DNA of 64,000 nt from Gnetum montanum (GCA_015680685.1 MNCI01013629.1:453009-517008), one strand, 5' to 3'. Shown: positions 32,810 to 45,094, numbered from the stretch's first letter. Made by a program: numbers and translations. The notes: generated by a model not told the origin, from the letters alone.

Positions 32810-33239
32810 TGCTACTAAGCTAGGTAGTTTTGCAAATGAAAAAAGCGAGGAAATCAGAAAGCTAAGCAGCTTTACGAATTGAGAAGAGCAAATAATTTGG
32901 CAAGTAATAAAAAGAAGGCTTTATGTCTTGCATGGATCCCGAGGAACCGTTGAGGTGACCAGTCTATACCACACGATGAGTAAAAAATCGCAAAAGGGTG
33001 TCACATTTATGCTAGTGCCTGATAGGGTATAGAATGCATGTAAGACTATCATGAAAAAGGCAAATCAACTGGCAATTAGAGGCTTTACATCCTATAGGGT
33101 TCCCGGGGAACCATCAAGGAGACCGATCTGCACCGCACAACGTGTAAACAACCACAGATGGGTGTCAAGTTTACGCTAATGCGTATCAGGGTGCAAAAGG
33201 CTTACAAGACTACCATGACACGTGGAAAGGCACCAAAGG
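32810..33239 (-). other. Element A leader
   Basis: Untranslated leader between primer binding site and gag start. It contains two related segments, about 32930-33000 and 33085-33195, that share 'ggatcccgaggaaccg' or 'gggttcccggggaacc' followed by 'ggtgtca(c/a)atttatgctag' and 'aagactatcatga' phrases, so it looks like an imperfect direct duplication of about 155 bases. No coding. Confidence 0.5.
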
Positions 33240-33256
33240 CCCTCCTTCTAGTGCCA
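33240..33256 (-). other. Element A primer binding site
   Basis: On the - strand TGGCACTAGAAGGAGGG, seven bases downstream of the 5' LTR. Same site as B1 and B2. It defines the 5' LTR boundary at 33264. Confidence 0.7.
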
Positions 33257-33263
33257 TAAAGAC

Positions 33264-34763
33264 TATAGTGACTAAAAACATCGATAGCTGGAAAAATGCC
33301 GAAGGGCTGTCGATCGCTGGACAGTCTTGACCCCGTCTCCGCGGGAGGGTCGTGCTGGATGGGATGGAAATGGGGTGCCTTGAATGATCTGGTCGATCAG
33401 ACAGTGACTTGGTGTCTATATAACCTTTTGCAATGTGTAATTTAAAAATGAGATTGGTAGCTCGAAGTAATGTTTAAATGCAAAAGAAACATAAAACAAT
33501 GTAAAATGCAATAGTAAAAAGGAGATAATGTAGAAATGCAATTAGAGAAGTGCACCACTTCGAAGCTATGACCTCACTCTGTCAAGATGGATACAATTAA
33601 TTGTATAACGCTGGGAAGTGTAGAGATCCCAGAGTAACCAAGATGTGTAGAGCAAGAGGGCTGTGTGCTTGAACGTGGACTCTGGTGTTAACAATGCGAA
33701 GTTCTACTAAGGTGGTAGAAAAGAACAGAATGAAATGTTGACTGAGAATGCTAACTATTTACAATGTCTAAATAGAAATCTTACAATGCTAGAGAATGCT
33801 AGGGAGTTAGAAGTTTCAGATGGCAATCCAAAGGATCATGCGAAAAAGGACCCCAGAGAGAGAGAGAGTGTGCCCGAGAGAGCAAAAAGCTGAAGAGCGT
33901 CCAAGCATCGCTCATTGGGGTATTTATAGGACCAAGGGCATGTGAAAGATGCAGTTTGGATACCACGTGCCTTGGGCCAATGCTAAATTGTCTGTGCTAC
34001 ACGTGCCTGCATGATCATTGGGCGAGCCTACCACACCGTAATTATGAACCTGCCATGCCGTAATTACACTATCAGAGCAACAGTGTAATTAGGTGAGGTG
34101 CATTAATGTCGCGTAACTGCTTGCCACTTTGCTATGCTCTGTAGTGTAGCACATTGGTGTAGCATAGTGTCTTGTTACATGTCTTGCTACATGTATAAAA
34201 AGCCTTTGAAACATGTAGGCTATTCATTGCATGTGTGCTACACTATGCTACGCTACATAGCGTAGCAACTAGCCTTAGTCGCAAAAAACATTGCCAATCT
34301 GTAAACTTTGCCTTTTGCACTACAGAACTTGCAAACTTGTTGATTCTGCCTTTTGATTTTCCTTGTGTCAACTTCTATAAAATTGCTATGCCTCGCTACG
34401 CCATGTAGCTAAGCATAGCATAGCAGCAAACATGACTTGATGTCGGCCAAGTTCACCGCTTTTTGATGGAAGGAGACATTGTTGAAGGACTTTGAAGTCA
34501 GGAGCGGGGACTGGTCGTCCAGGTTTTGCTATGCTGTGCTACATTGCGTAGTGTAGCGTAGCATTGTGCTTCTACAAACATCTTCTGAAGTTTGCTATGC
34601 TACATGGCGTGGCGTAGTGTAGCAAGGCTCCTTGACTTAGAAAACTTGCTGAAGCGAATAGTTTGAAAATAAGAGCATCCATCTCCCGAAAAACTGCCGT
34701 AACACTGTGCGAATTGTGAAGGCCTGGTGAAGTAAGAATGTCTTTGAATTTTGGGGTGTTTCA
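33264..34763 (-). mobile_element. Element A 5' LTR
   Basis: Same length as the 3' LTR and alignable throughout, with many single-base differences, mostly transitions. The terminal CA (sense) has become TA: + strand tatagtgac against tgtagcgac. Sense TATA box is at 33928-33919. The palindrome series of U3 is at about 34130-34625, in part eroded, as in the gtagtgtagcgtagc arm near 34550. Confidence 0.85.
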
Positions 34764-34768
34764 GTGTC

Positions 34769-35101
34769 TTCATCTATTCACCAAGAAATTCACTTGTCTT
34801 ACGAGGGAGGTGAGATCATTATTCACAGAAAAAGTGTGGTCCCCTTAGCTTTTAACAATGTTGATGTAGAATAGGGGTTTGAAGTGGAGTTTCAAGAAGA
34901 AAGTCCTACCATTGGCCACAAAATTGAAGAGGTTGATGGAGCCAAAGAGACCAAGGAGAACAACAAGGAATCCATTGATGAGTTGTAGGGAGAGCTCCCC
35001 TTCAACATTGTCAGTGAAGGAGATGGAGAATATAAACTTGTGAAAAATAGACCATATACATTTTCCAATCTTTCAAAGATTAGGAAACACTTGCACAAGT
35101 G
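34769..35101 (+). pseudogene. pro: B3 protease, 3' part
   Basis: Continues from 17101 across element A: IHQEIHLSYEGGEIIIH, matching B2 (8970-9030) and A (IHQEIHLPYVGREVVIYGDE). It then becomes acidic (VEFQEESPTIGHKIEEVDGA) and ends GEYKLVKNRPYTFSNLSKIR and HLHK before a stop. A donor-like aa|gtgata overlaps the stop. This is the last sense-strand coding before the antisense gene. Confidence 0.65.
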
Positions 35102-35849
35102 ATATACACTCTTGATCCTTCTTAAGCATATGCACTTACAATGCTGTGATTATATGTACTCATAGCTTGATAGATTAGTTATACTTTATTTACATTTGTG
35201 ACCTTGTTTTCCTTTACATTGAATTTTTTATTTGCCTTTGCTTTACATTCTTTTACTATTGAAGCCTTTTTCTTTTTTCTTAAAAAAAAGTTAAAAGACA
35301 TTATAAAAATTTTAAAAATTGAAAAATTCATAAAATTTTATAAAAAATGAAATATAAAAAAAATGCATTTTCTTTTATGTATTGCTATGGCCTGGCATGG
35401 CCTTAAACTAGAAATACCACATGGCTTGCCATGGCCTTAAATTGGCAAATACCACATGGCCCACCATGGACTTAAACTGGAAAATACCACACAATATACC
35501 ATGAACTTAAACTAGCAAACAACCTTATACTTCATTTTTTCTATAGTTTACAACCTTGTTATATAACCATTTTAACTTTCTATTGCATGATAACCAAGTC
35601 TAGCCAACGTATCCTCAAAACATAGATTACAACATAGAACCATAGCATAAACAAAATCATAATGCTATAACATCATAACTAGAATTAGAATTTGAGAGTT
35701 AAAATTAAAATTAAAGTTAAAACATCCATGATATCATAGCCATAGTTAAATAAAACATTCAAAAAATAAACTATTTTTGCTAACATTATTCATAGATCAT
35801 CATTAATATGAAATCAAAACAACTAAAACTAAAAAGCAACTAAGGGAAC
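35102..35849. repeat. B3 convergent spacer with ccatgg-type hairpin repeats
   Basis: AT-rich spacer with poly-A and poly-T runs (35275-35365). At about 35383-35520 there are four units of roughly 43 bases, 'ataccacatggcttgccatggccttaaa(c/t)t(a/g)g(c/a)aa'. Each unit holds an inverted ggc..tg(g/c)catggcc or catggc..gccatg word. It lies in the same place as the GGCC array of element A: between the 3' ends of protease and the antisense gene. Nothing else seen up to 35849. Confidence 0.65.
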
Positions 35850-36519
35850 TAAGGAGCATTTGGTTGAGGAGGTGTAGTGTCATCTTCACCCTCATCGCTA
35901 GGATTGTCAATGTCGTTTGGTGCTTGTAACATGACAACATAAAGATAAAATAAATAAAATACATAGACAAAATAAATAACTTAAATAAAACAAAACTAAA
36001 ACTAAAAGCAAGTAAACTTGAGATGGTTCTAGAGTCACATGTTTTTCAAGGAAGCTTTGAAGACCAACCTCTAGATGGTGGAGGAGTTGATCTTCAAACA
36101 TGTTGGCCTAGTTCACGTTTCCAAGATTAATACTTGTTAAGATATTAGACCTATCAACATCACTCCATGTAGGAGGCTCATGCGAGAACATGGCAGTACT
36201 TGCTTTCGCTAAAGTAGTAGTGATATGATGAGTAGGGGAGTTATCTACAACCATGTTCTTTGCAAAAATTTTATAGACTTCATCCACATTGATGCCCATC
36301 ATGAATAATTCAAAATTTTGTCACTTTGTAGACTCATCCTTTAGCCAATTAAGGTAGGTATCTCATTCAGCTTTGTACATTCATTTGTGGTACTTTTATG
36401 GATGGCTCCACTCAAGGACCCAACCACAGTAATCCTTCCACTCACTAGCCTTGCTATTGATGAGATCGATTTGGAGCTTTTATTCTGCTACTTGTCTAGC
36501 AAGGGAAACCTTGCCTTGG
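35850..36519 (-). pseudogene. B3 antisense gene, C-terminal exons
   Basis: Read leftward from 36519. Helical text is followed by FMMGINVDEVYKIFAKNMVV (open 36302-36108) and PPTWSDVDRSNILTSINLGN, then LLHHLEVGLQSF. An intron-like AT-rich stretch follows (about 36025-35925). The last exon is acidic, NPSDEGEDDTTPPQPNAP, with a stop near 35853. B2 matches closely and A matches at PRWTTTERERAIVD and at the acidic tail. Element C inserted at 36519 separates this from the preceding exon at 45.1 kb. Confidence 0.6.
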
Positions 36520-37320
36520 TGATGGGATGCGATATCGCGTCTTTCCCTGCAATAGCGCGTACATGATATCGCGGTCTGCCGCAATGTCTATAAATAAGAA
36601 GCAGCTCTCCCTTGTTTTACAACGAAGGTTAGATTGTAGCTAAAATCTGGTAGTTTGATCCATCCAAAGATAGATTATTGTCTAGTGTCTGCCCGCAGTG
36701 TGGTGAATGTAATTGTACGACATCCTTTATTTGAGTGTGACGTACTTGGACACGCACATGATCGACAATAAAGATCAAGATTACTTTGTCATTGCAGCAT
36801 TCACTTTGTTATTTATTTATTTATTTAATTGTTATTTACTGCTTTCCTAATTAGTCTCTCTCACCCTTAAACTCACGTTAGAATGTGGAATGAGCACGAC
36901 TTGATTATGAGCATTTAAGTGTGACTACTTGGTAACCTAGTGGCGTACCTAGGATCTGTGCTTGGTAATCCTAGTGGTAGTCATGTGTGAAGTCCAAGAT
37001 GTGTATGGATAATCAAGGAATGGATGCTCATCGCACTTAGGCTAGATTAGATTCTCTTACCCTTTCTCTCTTAGCTTAGTTAATATTACTTTCCATTGCC
37101 TTCAGGAGTAGCATTAGATTAGGAACACATCATACACCTCACTCTGGACTAAATCATACGTGATAAATATAATACTAGTTCAGGTGGGAAGACAACAAAC
37201 TACAACCTAAGGATAACTATCTAGATGCCACAACTAGTCTATTTGCAAAGTTCAACTGGATTGCGTGTGAGAACGCTCGTGTTCGTATGGTTGAGTGTAG
37301 GGGTACCTCGCTAGTCATCA
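36520..37320 (+). mobile_element. Element C 5' LTR
   Basis: Starts TGATGGGATGCGATATCGCG. Two gatatcgcg motifs and one cgcg occur within 60 bases before the TATA box tataaataag (36589-36598). Ends ctagtcatca next to the primer binding site. The R/U5 part, with 'ggaatggatgctcatcgcacttaggctagatt', is shared with the LTR of element D, so C and D are one family. Confidence 0.85.
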
Positions 37321-37321
37321 T

Positions 37322-37339
37322 TGGCACCGTTGCCGGGGA
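37322..37339 (+). other. Element C primer binding site (tRNA-Asp type)
   Basis: The string tggcaccgttgccgggga differs by one base (A for G at position 5) from the complement of the plant tRNA-Asp 3' end, TGGCGCCGTTGCCGGGGA. This primer is typical of Athila elements. Confidence 0.8.
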
Positions 37340-37589
37340 TGGTTCTAGTTATCTAGATTAGTTATATCATACAAGGTCGCTGTATAGAACTTAACGATAT
37401 ATCCCTTAGAAAGAAGTAATTATAAAAAGTCACATAAATTCACACACAACAATACCTCTCCTACAAGATGATAATAACGCCATACCTAGTGAGGAAGTTC
37501 ATTGGAGAACCAACGAACTATATAACGATGAAGATTGGAGTACACAACCTGAAGTGGGGGTTTGTTATAAACAAGAATGAAAACAACAT

Positions 37590-39196
37590 CATCCCAACAC
37601 ACGAAAGCATAACTTCCCCGATGATGATGAACCCCTACTAGCCACTACAAGCTTAATGCAAATACAAGAGGCTGTTTGAATCTCCTGTAGGCATTGTAAA
37701 GAGAGCCGTCTACCTAGGCTCGATTTCAACAACTTTCCTAAATTTTCAGGAGGCTATGACTTAGATCCACCTCAACATTTACAAGCCTTCTACAATGCTT
37801 GCACATGGAACAACATTGATAACGGTTGGCAAAAAATTAAGCTCTTTCCTATGACACTCGTTGACCAAGCAAAAGTATGGTATAGATTGTTAAAACCAAA
37901 TTCAATACGACGTTGGTCAAAAATGGTAGAAGTCTTTAACAAAAAATATCAAACCAATGCAAGAGTGTCAGCCTTGAGGAAAAAAATCCAAGAGTGGAAA
38001 AAAGCACAACATGAACCCTTGGACATGGCTTTAGAAAGATACTATGCACTATTAAAAAACTGTCCAGGCCAAGGGTTTTCTGAGGAAAGACTAATGTACC
38101 ATATCATTAATGGGATACATAATGCAACAAGAGAGACCTTAGGGATGTATGCCCAAGGTCAATTATATGAACTCCAAACCCATCAATTCCAAGAGCTTAT
38201 TAAGCGGGTAGCAAAAGAAGAAGGAGAATTAGCTAGATGGGAGAGTGTTGAAAAACATGAACTAGACCAAAATTTCAACTTAACAAAGGTCCATAATCAT
38301 AAAAAGGATAAATCAACCAATCTCAAGGTGGAAACATCATCTTTTCCAATACAACAAACATTAGAAGAGGTTAAGGAAAAGATCAATAAGATGTTGGAAT
38401 GGACGAATCAAAATGTGGAGAATTTATCGATATCATTGGAGATAGAGTTTTGACAACCCAAGAAGCAGGATGAAATCGTAGACAATCGGAAAGAAGGGAT
38501 AAGGAAAATAGGAGCTCAACTGCCAATCATATGTATGAATGCAACATATGCCTGTACGATCGCCCCAAGGGCCAATGTCCAATATTGTTACATTTACATG
38601 AGCATTGGAGAAGTACGTTACATCCAGAGTTCGTACAGAGATACTAAGTTTGATCACAGTGGCAACAATCCCAGTCGTGGGGGATACCACCCTTAGACTA
38701 GATACACCCTTCATATCATTCGAACCCAAACACTTATCTTGTTCAACATCCTGTTTCTCCAACTAAGCCAACATACCCTATCTCATCACAATACTATTCT
38801 CCACAATACTATCAAACCATGCCTCCAAGACAACCACCACCTTGTGCACCTTATACTTCTCCTAAATTTCAACATTCACATCCTTTCCCTCCTTATACAT
38901 TGCCACCAACTATTCCTAAGGTGCCTGCACCACAACAACAACCCATGAACGACACTTGTGCTACTACTACTAATAGTAGTGAAAGGCCTCCTCAACATCA
39001 AAAGCATCCTTTCTTTAAACACGGTCGTAAGAAGGGACAACACAATTCCGAGGCCACTTCATCTTCCAACTCAGCACAAGTCCCACACTGTGGTGCACCC
39101 TCATCTTCGAATCCAACACCTCATGTAACTTCATCAGGGCCACCAACTCACACTCCAACAATCATACGACCCAATGAACACCGAAATGGAGAGTGA
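37590..39196 (+). pseudogene. gag: Element C gag
   Basis: The capsid domain is largely open at 37851-38453 (200 codons), with VDQAKVWYRLLKPNSIRRWS, NKKYQTNARVSALRKKIQEW, DMALERYYALLKNCPGQGFS and MYHIINGIHNATRETL, the retrotransposon gag pattern. Upstream, FNNFPKFSGGYDLDPPQHLQ-like text in broken frames starts it. After a stop the Pro/His/Gln-rich tail is open at 38819-39196. No zinc knuckle was seen. The protein packages RNA; in a pol-less element it could act for itself while pol comes from relatives. Confidence 0.75.
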
Positions 39197-40840
39197 CAAC
39201 CCAATCCTTGCATACCATCTAATAGTCACAGACATCATAGTGGGTCAAGTCATTATCTGGGGACTACATCATACAAATTGCCCCACTATGCTTATTACAA
39301 TCAAGTGTGTGAACCCCAATGGGGTAAGTATGGACTAGTTTCAATACTTCCAACATGTAAGGATTCTCAACCTTCATTTATTAATCCTTGCCATCCTCAA
39401 CTGATTAGTTATGGGGGATATCCCCCATTTTAATAACAAGTAGGATTAATAAATATTTTTATTTTCTTTAATTTTTTAATTTTTGTTTTATAGTTTTTCA
39501 TTTTTCAACTTTTTGTTTTATCTTTTTGTCTTTTAGTATTTTTGTCTTTTTATGCTTTTGTAAGTAATCTCATCTACGAATAAAACACTAATGTGGATTG
39601 TTGGTTGAGGTGTGTTCTATGTTGTCAAATTTTGAGCGATCAATTATTTGTACAGTGAGCCCATTACACCCACTCATCCATTTTACAAATAAGAGGTTCT
39701 GTTTGAGGGTGTAGTGATATTCTTGACATTTTTTTTAAAACTTAAAATTAATTTTGTGTTCATTGTACCCAGAATGAAGAAGGATGGACCAAGAGCGAAT
39801 GATTAGGATGTGACATCAAGGAGACTTACAGATTCTCTTTGCTGATGTCTGTGAGAGTTATCATGCAACATGGTTGTACTAAGATCCTTGTAGATCTAAT
39901 GAACATGGGAGTAAGAGTAATCAAAAAGGGCACTAAAAAATCCAATGCTTTTCTAGGGGGTCCCACTGGAAAGACATGCACCCATGCTTGAAGGTTGGTG
40001 ATTTCTCTGGATTCAGTATTCAAAAAAGAGAGAAAAGAGAGAGAGAAAAAAAAAAGAAAAAAAATGGAAAGAAAGTGCCACAAAAAAAGTCAATCCTCCC
40101 TTGCATAAAACGCCAAGTGATCGTATGCCTTGTTGTTATGGTACTCTCATAGTCACTCATCATGGGATGAAACAATGTGATGTCATGGATTAGAAGGATG
40201 GACTTGGTCTTGATCTTGAAACGATGGGTTAATGACACCTTAATCATGCTTTACACGCGGGATTCACTGTGTCCTAAGTTAGTTACCTCATGTCCCAATC
40301 TCTATGATCCCTTTCTATAGTTCGTCTCATCTCATTGTTCATGTAATTGTAGTTTGTGTCCCGTATAGCATAGAATTCTTACCTCATTTCGATGATATTT
40401 ACATGTGTGTGTTTTGTGGAGTTAGTGCGGATTACATTTAACCCTTCTAGTGCCCACAGACACTTTAAGTGTGTTTACACAAGGGCATTATAGGTTGGAA
40501 CCTGCTTTGGGGAGGACCCACTTGTGTAATCTTTTGTAATCTTCACTTATGACATAGCTCACACACCATTTCTTACCTTAGCATAATTTTTCATAACGTT
40601 CTTTCCCTACTATTATCCCCATGAATTTTAATGTTCCAATGTACCATTATATACCCTTTTTCTTACCACCCAAGGTTTTATTGATAAAATCCACACCCTT
40701 ATCATTAATGATGCCTTTTGAATTAATGAAATTACCCTAGAACATCTTGATCATAGTCAATGTCCTTGATTTCCAACGTTAATTTCAAGAAAATCATTTA
40801 AAAAGTTGGTATTTTCATGGTGTCTCACATCACTAGGGAC
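39197..40840. other. Element C non-coding centre
   Basis: AT-rich, with a (tttt)n-rich tract at 39450-39550 and an A/G purine tract at 40021-40085. The small - strand frames at 39826-40247 are translations of that tract. A gggggatatcccccat palindrome is at 39415-39430. No protein family seen. In a full Athila this is where pol would lie. Confidence 0.5.
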
Positions 40841-40935
40841 GAGATATCATGTATGCGATATCGCATCCCATGTGATATCATGTACACGATGTATCATACG
40901 TGATATCGCGTCCCCACCACCTATAAATAGGTCAC
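40841..40935 (+). promoter_or_regulatory. Internal promoter-like block of element C
   Basis: Four copies of gatatc(gcg/gca/atg) words between 40846 and 40910, then ctataaataggtc at 40920-40932. The same motif-plus-TATA arrangement occurs in U3 of the C and D LTRs. It could be a second promoter for the extra ORF starting about 450 bases downstream, or a remnant of another LTR. Confidence 0.45.
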
Positions 40936-41366
40936 CCCCGCAACACTTAGTATCATTTTGTCATTCACACGGGGGGAGTTTTTGAAATTTTTCTTTGTGA
41001 CTTGCGATTGCATGACCCTTGCTTTTCTCACTATATCTCCCTTGTTGGTACTCCGATTTTTATTCCGTTTGAACCTACTTGAACTTGGAGTGTTTAGCTT
41101 AGTCGTGGGGGATGGACACTTGTCAAAAAGTGCCTAATTTTTTTGAAATTTATCATCACCCAAAGGAAATCAGCTAGGATAATTAACTATAACACTTAGA
41201 ATAATTGTGCCTAAAAATCATTTAATCCCTAGGTATATCGGGAAACTAAAATTGAAACCACCTAAGTCACAGGACTCATTATTACAAACTTTTGGGCACT
41301 ATCACATGTGATAACATAAGATCATTAATTAAGGTAAGTAGTAAGATATAACTTAACTTCAAAAAT

Positions 41367-44158
41367 GACCTTACTAACATTGGGCCCGTATGATTGCAAA
41401 TGGCCCTGAAACGTGGACAATAGGAAGGTCCTTCCCAAGGTGGAAGCAAACGAGCTTGGAGAGGTAGAAGACAAGGTCCTGCCGGACAACATGCAGCATA
41501 GGAGGAGTAATCATTCAGTATTCATCAAGATGAACCTCCTACCAGACGGTTCAGGCAGGTAGAAGGAGGAGCTACTGCAGTGCCTGAATCAGGACAACAA
41601 CTCACATTGTCCCAAGATTGTGTTTAGGTTATCCATGAGAAGTCCACATTCGCTGTGGTGATTGTGGAATTGAACTTTGAATCATTCACAGAGTTCACTC
41701 TTGAGGCCATTAGGGATCACCTCAAAGGATCTCCCTTATGGCATATCCTCTCTGAAAGTGGTGCCTGGTACCTAGGAGAGATGTACCAATTTTGGCATAA
41801 TAGGGAGAAAGGCACCACTATTAATATTTGTGATGTGATAGTTGACTTCTTTGCACAGGAAATTTCAGAAGTGTTAAACCTTCCAAATACAAGGCCCCAG
41901 GTTGCTCGGTTATCCACCCATTTAGACCCTGATGTGTGAAAGGATTGGTTGGAGAAGGCTTATGGCAGAGATAAAGCATTTGGTGAATTGATGATGGAAG
42001 AGAGGGTTTACTTCAAAATCGGAACATATCACCTCTTCCCCACAAAGGGCTTAAAAAGGATATCAATGTATGCGGCTAGAGGATGTGCAGTGTTGATGGA
42101 AAAGATTAATGCTAACCTACCCCATCTATGGAGATCCTGAGGCATTTCGAAGAATAGAAGACAGGGAAGATGGCATTGCCTTTTCCCTATCTTATTAGAA
42201 AGCTTTGCTGACGTGCTAGTATTTGGGAATACACCAATGACGTCCTCTGAAAAGCTCAAACTGCTTCATATGCTGAATTGCTAAAGGCGCTAGCTCCAAG
42301 AAAAAGCACTAGAGAAGAGCTGGGACCAGAACAAGAAGAAGAACATATGGCTGGACCCAGTCAATCTCCAGCCACAGGTCCTAGCCAACAACAGGAAGTA
42401 GGGCCTAGCATAGGCTAGGATCAGCCACCACTGCCACAAGACTACAGACCGTCGATGAGCCATTTGAGGGCCATCATTGAGATGGTCAGTTGGGGAAGTT
42501 GTGATGATAAAAACCTCTTCCCTATCATCGATGATCCCAGGTAGCCTACTATTTCAGTAGATCCCACAAGGGGTGAAGTCTCCATTCACACAAGAGGAGG
42601 GAAAAGTAGATGGTCACAATAGATCTCAGGAAACATGACATCTTTCTAGGTGCAGTTAGAGACTGGTGAAGGGGCCACCATGGTGGTCATGCAACAATAG
42701 AATGCAACAAGAGTTGTAGATGTGGTCATAGACCACATCAAAGAATCCTTCAACGTACCTGTTGTGCCACCGGCAGATCTTACAAGAGCACGAGATGCTC
42801 AAACCTTAGCCAAAACCTCAATGACTCTTGCGGAACATGAGGATGTGCTTGATTGATTACTTCAAATAGGGCAAATAATGACGTCCCTATTTGACATCCC
42901 TTAGGATGTTACGACAATTTAGTTGGATCTCATTTCCACAAAGGGGAAGTTGGTCTTAATAGAAGTAAGGGTAGAGCATGCTGAAGCTGAAGTGCAGAAA
43001 CTACAAGAGCAGCTCATGGCCTTACAAGTAGCACAACGAGACCCTTTGCAATTTCTTCCCATAGACCAGCTAGAAAAATTTAGAATTGAGTAGCTAACAA
43101 AGTTAATTGTAGAGAATAAAAAGGTGATGAAAGAAAAGGAGATGGTTGTTTGGGATGCCTTCATAGCACAGGCACAAACCCATGTGCATCTTAAGGCACT
43201 CAAAGCCTTATAGGAAGAAAAAAAAAAGCTTGCGCTTGACAATCTTCGATTGACCACTGTAGAAAAGAAAAAGAATGTTCTTGATGAACTCTTTCATCAA
43301 TTATGAGAAAAATTTATCCAGGTCAATAGAGATGTAAGCCATTTAGCTAGAGAAAATCGAACCCTCTCGATGGAGGAGGTACGTGCCATTTGTCAAAAGT
43401 CGACGATTGAGATAAGTGTGTAGCAGAATAAGGCTAAATGACATGAAAAGCTAAAGGAGCACTTCTATGATCAGGTGGGGATGTATAAACAGATCCTTGA
43501 AAAGGATATCCATATGGCCAAGGTACAAATCAACACTATCAATGCTCAACACACTGATTGGCGGGCCATATTGGACACATATGCTCTCACCCACCAAGTG
43601 GAAGTTAAAAATTGGGACCTGTAGATTCAAGATTTGATAGAGTACATGGAGTTGGAAAATATAAGATATGACAATCTTACCATGTTGATAGAAGGGTGCC
43701 CGAGGTCAGAGCTTGAGTAGCAGATATCAACCACCCATATCAAATACGAAGCAGAATTTGCAGAGCGCAAGAAGCTGGTGGAGAAACTGGATGTTGCAAA
43801 TTCTGAACTCGAGGTGGTAAAAGCCAGCTACCAAGGATAGAAAGATGTTGCAACATACTTGGCTTGATGGCTAGTAGACTTTCATGAATACAAGGATAAA
43901 GCCAGAGCCTATGAGGAGGAACGATGGGTGTTCGCGGCTTAGTATGTCAAGGCCAACTAGATGTTTTCACAACTACCCTATCCATGGGAAGTGTCGACTT
44001 TGTCAAATGTTGGAACACTAGCATGGATAACACAAGATCCTCGAACCAAAGAGGAGAAGCTCCAGGCCATACTTCAATGCCATCAAGCCTCAAAACCTGG
44101 AGCACAAGACAAAGGGAAGGCACCAATGGAGGAGCCATCGCCACTAGGAACTACATGA
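41367..44158 (+). pseudogene. Element C sense extra ORF
   Basis: A long decayed ORF. The open piece 41655-41939 reads FEFSEFT-like text, then LWHILSESGAWYLGEMYQFW, INICDVIVDFFAQEISEVLN and LPNTRP. The next piece (41949-42140) has ERVYFKIGTYHLFPTKGLKR. The layout resembles the 'putative plant transposon protein' domain often found in Athila-type elements, but I am unsure. A Gln/Pro linker follows, then, in broken frames at 42.9-43.9 kb, a long coiled coil (EVRVEHAEAEVQKLQEQLMA; KKKLALDNLRLTTVEKKK). No membrane segment, so an envelope-like role is unsupported. It ends shortly before the polypurine tract. Confidence 0.5.
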
Positions 44159-44302
44159 GTTCCAAATTTTTGTAGTTGTAGCATATTTTATGTGTTGCAT
44201 TTTCTTCCCACACTACAGCATCATCCCATTTCTTTTCCCATCTAATAATCCCATACCTATCCACTGTGTAATCACTGTAACTTGAGGAAGAGTTTTTATT
44301 TA

Positions 44303-44314
44303 GTCATGGGGGTA
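44303..44314 (+). other. Element C polypurine tract
   Basis: The string agtcatgggggta directly precedes TGATGGG of the 3' LTR. The same string occurs on the - strand of element D next to its left LTR (about 48884-48897). Confidence 0.65.
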
Positions 44315-45094
44315 TGATGGGATGCGATATTGCATACATGATATCACGGCCTGCCGCAATGTCTATAAATAAGAAGTGACTCTCCCTTATTTCACAACGA
44401 AGGTTAGATTGTAGCTAAACTCTGGTAGTTGGATCCCTGTAGAGATAGATTATTGTCTAGTGTCTACTTGCACTGTGGTGAATGTAATTGTACAACATCC
44501 TTTATTTGAGTGTGACGTACTTGGACACGTACATGACCAACAATAAAGATCAAGATTACTTTGTCATTGTAGCATTCACTTTGTTATTTATTTATTTATT
44601 TAATTATTATTTACTACTTTCCTAATAGTCTCTCTCACCCTTAAACTCACGTTAGAACGTGGAATGAGTATGACTTCATTACGAGCATTTAAGTGTGACT
44701 ACTTGGTAACCTAGTGGCGTACCTAGGATCTGTGCTTGGTAATCCCAATGGTAGTTGTGCACGAAGTCCAAGATGTGTACGGATAATCAAGGAATGGATG
44801 CTTATCACACTTAGGCTAGATTAGATTCTCTTACCCTGTCTCTCTTAGCTTAGTTAATATTACTTTCCATTGCCTTCAGGAGTAGCATTAGATTAGGAAC
44901 ACATCATACACATCACTCTGGACTAAACCATATGTGATAAATATAATACTAGTCCAGGTGGTAAGACAACAAACTGCAACCTAAGGATAACTGTCTAGGT
45001 GCCTCAACTAGTCTGTCTGCAGAGTTCAACTAGATCACGTGTGAGAATTCTCATATTTGTATGGTTGAGTGTAGGGGTACCTCTCCACTCATCA
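44315..45094 (+). mobile_element. Element C 3' LTR
   Basis: Pairs with the 5' LTR. It lacks a 21-base piece that in the 5' LTR lies between gatatcgcg and the next gcgtacatg, so one of its gatatcgcg copies is lost and the other has become gatatcacg. TATA box at 44364-44373. Ends ctcatca. Confidence 0.85.

Larger units (their letters stand above)
17102..34763 (-). mobile_element. Element A: complete Tat/Ogre-like gypsy element
   Basis: A 17.7-kb element inserted in B3 protease. LTRs are 17102-18602 (3') and 33264-34763 (5'), about 1.5 kb each. The duplication is gtgtt (17097-17101) and gtgtc (34764-34768). Order on the - strand: 5' LTR, primer binding site, gag, protease, then a + strand gene (24160-28584), then RT, RNase H, archaeal-type RNase H, integrase, polypurine tract, 3' LTR. 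The second RNase H is a known mark of the Tat lineage. The antisense gene sits between protease and RT. LTR divergence is clearly visible, so the insertion is old. Confidence 0.85.
36520..45094 (+). mobile_element. Element C: Athila-like, non-autonomous
   Basis: LTRs 36520-37320 and 44315-45094, TGATGGG...TCATCA, duplication cttgg (36515-36519) and cttgt (45095-45099). Primer binding site fits tRNA-Asp, as in Athila. Internal order: gag, non-coding, a promoter-like block, then a long sense extra ORF in place of pol. No RT, RNase H or integrase motif was found in any frame by eye. LTRs differ by a 21-base deletion and scattered transitions, so it is younger than element A. It split the B3 antisense gene. 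Confidence 0.85.

Noticed and set aside
41655-44158. Envelope-like gene in element C
   Set aside because: Athila elements can have env-like ORFs, but no signal peptide or membrane segment is visible here.
43924-44175. 83-codon frame as a separate gene in element C
   Set aside because: Overlaps the end of the coiled-coil extra ORF in another frame; no motif.
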